In this document: positions 7,978 to 13,944 of the stretch, piece by piece
Position numbering within the stretch: position 1 is the stretch's first letter
How the letters are laid out: the number at the start of each line of letters is the position of its first letter
NCBI GenBank assembly: GCA_002284615.2
Contig: MU069744.1
Span: 40,977-54,920, forward strand
Length of the DNA stretch: 13,944 bases
Origin: Dunaliella salina
Lineage: Eukaryota; Chlorophyta; Chlorophyceae; Chlamydomonadales; Dunaliellaceae
Reading direction: 5' to 3'
The notes under the pieces: model-generated
The model's input: only the letters and a program-made list of their open reading frames with translations
Database searches by the model: none
What the model was told of the DNA's origin: nothing
Made by a program: the position numbers and the translations under genes

Positions 7978-10900
7978 CACATACGCAGAGTCCAGTCCTT
8001 CAGAAGAGCACCAAAGTAACAAGCTTCAGACAAGGAGGCGTGAGAACAAGAGGCTAGCAGTTGTGTCCAAACCTGGAAACAAGTTGGGCGATGCGTCCAT
8101 GTCGATGGATCCAGATGCAGGCGTGAACTGCTCCGCCTGCGAGGCCGCCCGGTCCAGGGATGGGCTTGCTGATGGATTGCTCGCGCGCAGCTGTTGTATG
8201 CGCCTCCTTGTCGCCTCAAATGGATCCTCATCTTCTGGGGGAGGCTGCGCTCTGAGGCTTGTGCTGCTGCTCATTTTGCTGTAACTGCCTCCATCAGCCC
8301 CGCCACCATTGGGTCGCCCGCCCCAGCCTGAGCCGACCCCAGAGGAGGCGTAGCTGCTGCTGCTGTAGCTGCTGGAGCCCAGGCCTCCTCGGGCCACATC
8401 AGTGGAGGACAGGCCCCGGTACTTCTCAGCAGTCTGCCTGGCCTGCGTGTGTGATATCGAGGATGATGCAGGGCAGGCCTTTGCTGGTGGTACTTCTCAG
8501 CAGTCTGCCTGGCCTGCGTGTGTGATATGGAGGATATGCAGGGCTGGCCTTTGTTGTCGGCAGTCCTTCTGAGTGGTCTGCCTGGCCTGCGTATGTGATA
8601 TGGAGGATATGCAGGGCTGGCCTTTGTTGTCGGCAGTCCTTCTGAGTGGTCTGCCTGGCCTGCGGGTGTGATAACGGATACGACGCAGGGCTGGCGGGTG
8701 TGATAAATGTCGTTGGAGGTCCTTCTCAGCGGTCTGCCTGGCATGCATGAGTTATCTTGAGGGTTATGCAGGGCTCGCCCTTATTGGCAGTACTTCTCAG
8801 TGGTCTGCCTGGCATGCATGTGTGATCTGAGGATTATGCAGAGCTGGCCTTTGACCGTTGTTGGCGGTACTCTGTGGCCTGCCTGGGTGCAATGTCAAAA
8901 GGTTGCACAGGGCCAACTTTGAAGGTATACATGAGATCTTACATGAAGACCACGTTTTCCATTGTAAACAATTGCAAAACACTTTGAAGCATACTGTCTG
9001 AACTGTCTAATGCTTCAGATGAAGGCACAGCTAGTGGCCTTGTTTGCGCCTGCAACCTTCGGTGAGGCGTCTACTGTGTGACCTTTTTGAAGCACCAATT
9101 ACATGCTTGTGAAGCATTCCCCAAGGTGGTGGCAACTCAGCAACACGTAAGCTTGTCATACCACCTAAGGATGCACACAAATCAATGCTCAGACTTGTCG
9201 TTCAATCTTTGGACTTAGGGACTTTTTACATAGTACCAAGCAGCCAAACTGCCTGGCTGAAGGTTACATACCCTAATGCAACGTAATGTAATGCAATGTA
9301 ATATAGTGTAATGTAATGTGATGTGATGTAATGCCATGTGATGTGATGTGATGTGATGTGATGTGATGTAATGCAATATGAGGATGCCAAACAGGTCTGT
9401 TGGTCAGGGCCGGACCCAAGCCTGCCAAGACACAGGAGTACAAAAACTCTTAAAGCACCTTTGCTCACAAGCTACTTTGCAACGTGCAAGCTTGTCACAC
9501 CATCTAAGGATGCGCACAAGTCTGCTGGTCAGGGTCATGGCCCAAGAAAGCCTGCCTTGACACAGGAGCACAAGAATAAAAACATGAATTCATGTTTTTT
9601 GTCTTGACACACAAGAACGTACACACGAATAAAGTTTCGAAGCACCTTTTGCCGCTCTGCCATGATCCGGTCGTGACTGCTGAGTAGGTTTACAATCTCC
9701 CCAGCTCGCTGCCGCACATTGATGCCCTGCGGAAGTGGAGGGCAGCTGTGTAATTTGCTCAAATCTTTTTTAAATCAATCAATTCATACACCAACCAAAG
9801 CTCCTTGCTTTATGGTAGAGGCGGCCACTTGCACAAGTTGCCTCGCGAAAAAAGATGGAAGAAGTTGATTGCTGCACATACTGTGCACGTGTATACACAG
9901 CTCAGCAGCACGCCCAGTACTACAATGCTGTGATGCAGCGCAATGGCAAGGTGGGTTGTGCTCGGCCTCTAAACTGCGATCAGTGTGTCCATGTTCCTGA
10001 TGCTTCGAAAATGAATGCAATAGAAAGTCACATTTTCACACTAAGGAGACCCATGCACATGTATTTTGACCTTTACATCGACTACTCACAGGTAGTGACC
10101 CACCTGATCTCTCTTATCTGCATCTGTGAACACAAAGCTCTGTAGCTGCTTAAACTGCCAGAGCTGCCCCACCATCTCATCGACAATAAACTGCGCGCAC
10201 ATGTCCATGTGCATGAATGAGCGCAACGTGTGCATACATGTATATTGTGTGTGTGTGTGTGTGTGTGCGCAAGGACACAACAGGCAAGCTTTGTTTTCAA
10301 CATGAGAGAGGCCCACAAATGAACAAAGGCCTTACTGCACAAAATTCAACTGGTCCAAGTACCTGACATGTACACCCTCACCATAGGTCCTTTCTTGATT
10401 AGGAATTCAGACAAGAGCAGAGCCTTGTAGCAGAGGCGCCAATCCGAATTCCTGTCTTTAAATCTGTTGTATATGACACCCTGCGTGAGAGTACAGGAAG
10501 AAATTTGTGGAAAGGAATAAAACCGAAGAGCTCTTTTTTTGGTGCTATGTAGGAAAAGCCCCTCAGAAAATAGCTGTTTGTTTGATTGTTCATGTCATTT
10601 GAGCATTATGCTAGATGACACTCCTGAACTCACCATAATTAGTTGTGCATTGTTGGGGTCCTCTGCTTCGCGTGCAATTTCTGCTTGGTGATTGACAAAG
10701 GAACTTGTGAGCAATTGGTGCAAGGTGGGCAGAGGCCAGCTTGCAGCAGGCTCATGGCATGCAAGCATCCGTTCAACTTTCCACAAGAAGCAGCATACCT
10801 AGCATGGCGCTCCCATGTGGACCCCATTTATCCTCATTTGTTGCTTCCTGCACCTGCAGAGCAAGAGCATCAATTGAAGTGAGGGATCATTGAAGCTGCT

Positions 10901-11090
10901 TTCAAGGCTGAGCACTGAGCCTGACTTGCAGGACAGGAGGAAACTCACGCACATGCAATGCATCTGCTTACAAGCAATTACCCCCCACCTTGACCTCCAG
11001 CTCTGTGATACCCTGTGCATAGGCCTTGCCCTTCCTGGCAAGGTTGGAGAGCACAGTTTTGGCCTTATCCACGTTATCTGGAGTAAACAT
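4022..11090 (-). CDS. ENTH-domain clathrin adaptor, epsinR/CLINT1/EPSIN1-like, nine exons, 514 residues
   Basis: Couples phosphoinositide membranes to clathrin and adaptors at the trans-Golgi/endosome (family role). Exons: 11090-10989, 10853-10799, 10680-10634, 10480-10382, 10190-10104, 9726-9646, 8442-8073, 7196-7065, 4593-4022. All introns are GT-AG and all junctions agree in phase. Residues 1-165 are the ENTH domain: KWGPHG (43-48), DWRLCYKALLL (81-91), DQGINVRQ (129-136), EKYRGLSS (163-170); the last resembles the epsinR EKYVGVSS end. The tail is disordered and Ser/Gly/Ala/Pro-rich, with DPF motifs (adaptor-appendage ligands) at 230, 428 and 507, a clathrin-box-like IDLLGDD (338-344), NLF at 277 and 468, and SEWGEM (404-409); it ends KDPFADLLN. 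In-frame TGA and TAA precede the start ATG. No NPF or ubiquitin-interacting motif is seen. Confidence 0.9.
4605..5047. repeat. About 127-bp tandem array in epsin intron 8, roughly 3.5 copies
   Basis: The word GCAATGG (or variants) followed by AGCATTG and CACAGTCAA-AGCT recurs at 4612, 4742, 4868 and 4993 (spacings 130, 126 and 125 bp). Each full unit also has AAGTGTGCATGC and CACCTTGAATGAG. The last partial copy ends near 5047 with CATAGGTCATGAT, matching copy 1. On the minus strand the array stops about 11 nt before the exon 9 acceptor, so it occupies the branch-point side of that splice site. Confidence 0.85.
5132..5353 (-). other. Coding-like block in epsin intron 8: candidate cassette or poison exon
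   Basis: On the epsin strand, a pyrimidine-rich TTTTATTGCAG acceptor (AG at 5355-5354) is followed by 222 nt ending at CCAG|GT (donor at 5131-5130). The block begins with two bases and ends with one, so it fits between exons 8 and 9 (1-1 phase) without a frameshift. With this acceptor an in-frame TAA follows at 5339-5337. A weaker AAG acceptor at 5336 skips that stop and leaves 67 open codons. The peptide looks protein-like and helical: FFEKCLKGTLQSRLLLHVAL, then ALYLGELRMADLFDLIQSV, then KECC and PNWQALSLAAVP. A better donor, GTGAGC at 5248, would end the exon earlier, also in phase 1. I do not recognise the family. Confidence 0.4.
5601..6438. mobile_element. 838-bp terminal-inverted-repeat element inside epsin intron 8
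   Basis: Left end 5601-5626 and the reverse complement of right end 6413-6438 match at 24 of 26 positions; both begin ATACCGT and contain CGTTCACGACCAGTT. Subterminal TGACGAAC/TGACAAAC words and CAAAAAATAATT tracts recur at both ends, typical of DNA transposons. The outermost ATA...TAT allows a TA target duplication with the repeat starting at CCGT, but this cannot be settled here. No transposase is recognised, so it is probably non-autonomous. The interior is GC-richer than its ends, holds nine CAG repeats, and has a plus-strand frame finishing QKRKRVSVKSCTNCDKGE before a stop, possibly a captured or decayed coding fragment. Confidence 0.75.
5999..6033. repeat. C9 run followed by (CAG)9
   Basis: Nine C (5999-6007) run into nine CAG triplets (6007-6033), inside the inverted-repeat element. 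Depending on frame and strand it reads poly-Gln, poly-Ala or poly-Leu; length is likely to vary between isolates. Confidence 0.95.
6439..7064 (-). other. Remaining part of epsin intron 8
   Basis: Intron sequence between the inverted-repeat element and the exon 8 donor (GTGAGC, 7064-7059). Contains a two-copy direct repeat of period 19 (CTTGTTGG-GAGATT at 6485 and 6504), A- and T-runs, and the second copy (6936-6978) of the dispersed repeat seen at 3331. No further coding signal. Confidence 0.5.
7899..7980. repeat. (AC)n microsatellite in epsin intron 7
   Basis: About 41 AC units with a single G at 7971. On the epsin transcript it is a GU tract near the 5' end of intron 7, about 90 nt inside the exon 7 donor. 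The rest of intron 7 (7197-8072) shows no repeat of note. Confidence 0.97.
8418..8940 (-). repeat. About 72-bp tandem array containing copies of the exon 7 splice acceptor
   Basis: About seven imperfect units. The position matching the first base of exon 7 (8442) recurs at 8513, 8586, 8659, 8742 and 8813 (spacings 71, 73, 73, 83, 71), with a degraded seventh near 8886. Read on the epsin strand, each unit has an acceptor region, GCCAGGCAGAC and an AGAAG-ACC segment, which in the real exon encodes ARQTAEKY. Units 1-4 keep GCAG directly before GCCAGGCAG; units 5 and 6 have ATGCATGCC instead and have lost the AG. The 5' end of exon 7 is therefore part of unit 1. Confidence 0.85.
9273..9380. repeat. 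(ATGTR)n pentanucleotide repeat
   Basis: About 108 bp of imperfect then regular GATGT/AATGT units in epsin intron 6; the regular part (about 9335-9370) is pure GATGT. Confidence 0.92.
9578..9599. repeat. Perfect 22-bp palindrome in epsin intron 6
   Basis: AAAAACATGAA followed directly by its reverse complement, centred on GAATTC. It is flanked by two related CTTGACACA-ACAAGAA segments, suggesting it marks the joint of a local duplication. It sits 47 nt inside the exon 6 donor. Confidence 0.9.
10247..10268. repeat. (GT)n microsatellite in epsin intron 4
   Basis: About 22 bp of pure GT; on the transcript strand a CA tract upstream of the exon 5 acceptor. Confidence 0.93.
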
Positions 11091-11441
11091 TTCAGCAGAA
11101 AAATCTGTTCGACTTTGGCCTTATCTTCAGCTGAGATTATTGTATGCCAAAGCTAGTCCATTGATCACATTGCAGGCAGCAATTGAACCGAAAATTTGAA
11201 AAGGCTTTTACGCTGCGTTTGCTTTAACCTCTCCGTCTAACAGACGTTGCTCTCCCTACTTGCTTAGAGGCTTTTAGATGCTACAGTCTCTGTGTCATCC
11301 TTGTTCAATTTCATCTGTAATAAAGTCACGCCAAGAGTCTCATAGCTATTTTTGCACCTGAGTGTGAGCACCACTTCAATCCTGGAAACAAATACTGCTG
11401 CTCACATTTGAAGCCCCTGCCTTCCTTCATAAGAATTCAAA
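11091..11441. promoter_or_regulatory. Divergent promoter region between the epsin and ARL6 genes
   Basis: 351 bp separate the two start codons, which face away from each other, so both core promoters and 5' UTRs should lie here. In-frame stops precede both ATGs (TAA and TGA before the epsin start; TAA three codons before the ARL6 start). No TATA box, CCAAT box in good context or X-box-like ciliary element stands out by eye. Confidence 0.55.
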
Positions 11442-13142
11442 ATGGGTTTGCTGGACTCCTTCATGAAAATGCTTGGGCTGTCGGGGAAAAAGGTTTGTGC
11501 GCGAGGGAGTCATGCATGCAAGCACAGCACACAAGAGGCCCTGACCAGAACCTGAAGGCTCAGCGCAGACTCCTTAGCATCCCTGTTCTCTTCACACATG
11601 GAATGCAGGTAAATGTAATAGTCGTGGGGCTGGACAATAGCGGGAAGACAACCATTATAGAACGCTTGAAGGTGTGTCTGAGCTGCTCAAATTCATAGAA
11701 GCGTGGATGATATGGGCCCACGCAACTCACACAAAACACTTTCAATGTTGGGACTGGATGCTGCAGCCCAAGGATGAGCAAGCCTTAGAAGTGGCGCCAA
11801 CAGTCGGCTTCACGGTGGATCAAGTCAAGAAAGGGTGGGTGCGCAGATGCAGGCAGCATGTCCGATTCTTGTTGTGCTAAAGAAAAGAAGAGACATTATT
11901 ACCTAGGTGCTTTGCCTCCTTTCAGGCAGTCTCATTAGAAAGGCCCGAAGCCTGGGTTAACTAATGTACTGCCGTTGCAATTGGGTTTGATGCAGAAATG
12001 CTTGTGAGGACGATGTAGATTCTGTACGCGTGTTGTCCTGTGCTCTTCCGTATGAATTGCAGGCCAATAAGCTTCACAGTATTTGATATGTCTGGAGCCG
12101 GGCGGTACCGATCTCTGTGGGAGCAATACTACCGTGAAGCGCAGGCTGTCATCTTCGTCATAGACTCAGCGGACCAATTCAGGCTGTAAGTTCTTTGCAT
12201 CACGTTGCCCAAGACACAATGCAAAGATTCGCTAAAGAAATCAGGGGAAACTGCAAGCACATATCCAAATTGTAGTCAATACTAGCCTCTAGACTGCATG
12301 GTAATTCAAGCTACAGCATGCTTAAATCCAGCCCGAAGGGTACACCAGGGGTTACGTGTTGTGAGAGGGATTCTGAGATGAACAACAATGGAAAAATGAG
12401 AATCCAGAAATCTGCATGCGGGTTCGGAACATGAGCAGGCCAACCCGGCACAAGCAGCTGGTGTTAAGTGCACAATCGTCAGCGATGTCACATAGAACTT
12501 TGCTGGTTTCAATGTGTGCAATTACCAGCAATATTGCATGAAAGGAGACAGCTGGTCTCAATGTGGGCAATCACCACCATTGGTGTTCCACAGTGCATTT
12601 GCTGGAAATGACGCGGGCAAAGTGGGTCAGCCTAGCTCTCCACTGGATAGTTGTTGTGGGAAACTGCAGCTGGGATGTATATTCAATCTGCTTGGTCTTT
12701 CAGATAGTGGACTAACAATGAATGTGTTGTGTGTTCAAAGCCGTCAGAGTTTTGCTGATGAGGTGTGGAAAAATGCAAAAATTACTGCCCTGGAAAGCGG
12801 TTGCGTTTTTTCTTCTGTTTTTCACATTCCGCATGATGGGCATGGTCGAACAGGCATGCTCAAGATCTTCATGAAGCCTTCAATGGCACACTCCTTGCCT
12901 TGAAAAGAATGCATGATCCAAATGCTGAGGTCTACATGGTCTGTGATCAATCTAGTGGGACCCACGGAAATGCAAAGTCATCAAAAGATGAGACAACTTA
13001 GCCAGTAATCTTAAGAATCCCCGGCCACGCTTTTTTCCCAATCCTTTCTCTAAACTTTTTTCCTGCACCAAATCCGTATGTGTGCAGAGTGGTCGTCAAG
13101 GACGAATTAGACAACATGCTCAAGCATCCCAATCTGGGAAAG
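11442..13142 (+). CDS. ARL6: ARL6/BBS3 Arf-like small GTPase, exons 1-5 (3' end off the right edge)
   Basis: In its GTP form ARL6 recruits the BBSome coat to membranes for trafficking of ciliary membrane proteins. Exons 11442-11492, 11609-11671, 11767-11834, 12063-12185 and 13088-13142 join in phase (0, 0, 2, 2, 0) to give 120 residues, all with GT donors and GCAG acceptors. The product aligns without gaps to human ARL6 (186 residues): N-terminal helix [18 protein letters not shown]-loop GLDNSGKT (24-31), switch I Thr50 in APTVGF, interswitch and switch [22 protein letters not shown] (65-84), then [13 protein letters not shown] and [18 protein letters not shown]. Residue 73 is Ala, not the human Gln. 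The NKxD and SA guanine-specificity motifs are expected in exons beyond the window. An in-frame TAA lies three codons before the ATG. Confidence 0.92.
12502..12585. repeat. Two-copy direct repeat in ARL6 intron 4
   Basis: GCTGGT-TCAATGTG-GCAAT-ACCA-CA-T occurs at 12502 and again at 12551, a 49-bp period with few mismatches. Confidence 0.7.
12514..13001 (+). pseudogene. Possible decayed, frameshifted coding remnant in ARL6 intron 4
   Basis: A plus-strand frame runs open to 12903 (129 codons), with protein-like text such as [20 protein letters not shown] and [17 protein letters not shown]. Near 12865 coding-like text moves to another frame, reading [20 protein letters not shown], then [11 protein letters not shown], to a TAG at 12999-13001. 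One small indel would join the two. It does not fit ARL6 and would not be spliced with it. I do not recognise the family; a transposon or gene fragment inserted in the intron is one explanation, chance open frames another. Confidence 0.3.
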
Positions 13143-13420
13143 GTGTGTCTGTTTTTTTGCACGTATAGTGCAGGTAAAATGCACGTCATACATGCTTTGA
13201 GCTCGTCTTGCATGTACCTAGGACAGCCTTTTTGAAGTCACTGCTCTTTCAGGCGCATACCTCATCTTTTTGTTACACTTGCGCTTTTTGTAGTTCCCCT
13301 GCCCTGCATGAGGAGTGCTTTCTTCTAATACCAAAGCAATTTCGGTACGCATGGTCATGCTGCAGCTGTGCAGGGCAAGGAAAGATTAGCATGGTCCCTG
13401 TGCATGGATGACAAAATTAG

Positions 13421-13580
13421 GTAACACCATGCATGCATGTCGTATGTCTGTTTCAGGTAACACCATGCATGCATGTCGTATGTTTGTTTGTTTGCATGCA
13501 TGTCGTCTGTTTGTTGTTTGTTTGCATGCATGTCGTCTGTTTCAGGTAACACTATGCATGCATGTCGTATGTCTGTTTCA
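13421..13580 (+). repeat. 36-bp repeat with embedded TTTCAG|GTAAC sites in ARL6 intron 5
   Basis: GTAACACCATGCATGCATGT followed by CGTATGTCTGTTTCAG starts at 13421 and 13457. Shorter units (GCATGCATGTCGT plus TTTGTTTG runs) follow, and a further GTAACACTATGCATGCATG copy starts at 13546. GTAAC is preceded by TAG (first copy) or TTTCAG (later copies), so an acceptor-like and a donor-like site abut. Confidence 0.85.
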
Positions 13581-13597
13581 ACGACTTGCAGGTTCCG

Positions 13598-13944
13598 TGT
13601 GAACACCATGCATGCCGTGCGACCGTGTGAACACCATGAACACCGTGTGAACACCATGCATACCGTGTGAACACCGTGTGAACACCATGAACACCGTGTG
13701 AACACCATGTACACCGTGAGAACACCATGAACACCGTGATGAACACCGTGAGAACATCATGAACACCGTGTGAACACCATGAACACCGTGATGAACACCG
13801 TGAGAACATCATGAACACCTTGAGAACATCATAAACACCGTGTGAACACCATGAACACCGTGTGAACACCATGAACACCGTGTGAACACCATGAACACCG
13901 TGATGAACACCGTGAGAACATCATGAACACCGTGAGAACATCAT
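13598..13944. repeat. GAACACC minisatellite in ARL6 intron 5, running off the right edge
   Basis: Alternating 9-bp ATGAACACC and 11-bp GTGTGAACACC modules (20-bp dimer), with variants GTGATGAACACC and GTGAGAACATC that recur in a higher-order pattern. It follows a CTTGCAG|GTTCCG acceptor-like site at about 13585-13597. Long open frames on the minus strand (about 13355-13878) are artefacts of the repeat. Confidence 0.95.

Larger units (their letters stand above)
9139..9650 (-). repeat. Degenerate direct repeats in epsin intron 6, including a copy of the exon 6 donor
   Basis: Two copies of a unit (9382-9460 and about 9508-9650) share GGATGC, TCTG-TGGTCAGGG, CCCAAG, GCCTGCC and GACACAGGAG. A third related piece, AAGCTTGTCA-ACCA-CTAAGGATGC, occurs at 9150 and 9488. 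On the epsin strand both main copies end in GCAAA(A)GGTGCTT: at 9645 this is the true exon 6 donor, at 9458 an intronic copy. The copy next to exon 6 is lengthened by a palindromic insertion. Confidence 0.7.

Noticed and set aside
9855..10145. 96-codon plus-strand frame antisense to epsin intron 5 and exon 5
   Set aside because: It overlaps a well-supported exon on the other strand, has no recognised domain and no splice or promoter context.
13355..13878. Long minus-strand frames rich in Cys, Ser, Val and Phe
   Set aside because: Pure artefacts of the GAACACC and GCATGCATG repeats.

Overview
The window reads as nuclear DNA of an intron-rich eukaryote, most likely a green alga. The reasons are a BBSome-type ARL6 gene (a cilium-bearing lineage), a bacterial-type tryptophanyl-tRNA synthetase with an organelle-targeting leader, GT-AG introns that nearly all end in GCAG, and a TGTAA motif (the usual chlorophyte polyadenylation signal) about 80 nt past the one complete gene. 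The lineage is inferred from these features, not from a database match. Microsatellites, minisatellites and tandem arrays fill much of the non-coding DNA.

Layout, left to right. (1) 208-523, minus strand: first exon of an organellar tryptophanyl-tRNA synthetase; the rest lies beyond the left edge. (2) 524-3935: about 3.4 kb without a recognisable gene, holding a GA microsatellite, a six-copy 106-bp tandem array, a strong hairpin and a short palindrome. (3) 4022-11090, minus strand: a complete nine-exon gene for a 514-residue ENTH-domain clathrin adaptor of the epsinR/CLINT1/plant EPSIN1 type. All eight junctions agree in phase. (4) 11091-11441: short divergent promoter region. (5) 11442-13142, plus strand: the first five exons (120 residues) of ARL6/BBS3, aligning without gaps to the human protein; the final third lies past the right edge, beyond a GAACACC minisatellite that fills 13598-13944.

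The two head-to-head genes both belong to membrane trafficking: an Arf-like GTPase that brings the BBSome to membranes at the cilium, and a clathrin adaptor. A shared promoter is possible but not shown.

The most unusual signal is in the epsin introns. Intron 6 carries tandem or degenerate duplications that include copies of both of its own splice sites: a roughly 72-bp array repeats the 3' splice site plus the first codons of exon 7, and a second repeat family carries an extra copy of the exon 6 donor. Intron 8 contains an 838-bp terminal-inverted-repeat element, a 127-bp array beside the exon 9 acceptor, and a 222-nt coding-like block with matching 1-1 phase that looks like an unannotated cassette or poison exon. 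ARL6 has Ala where human ARL6 has the switch-II Gln73, and the ENTH domain lacks several phosphoinositide-binding residues of mammalian epsin 1.
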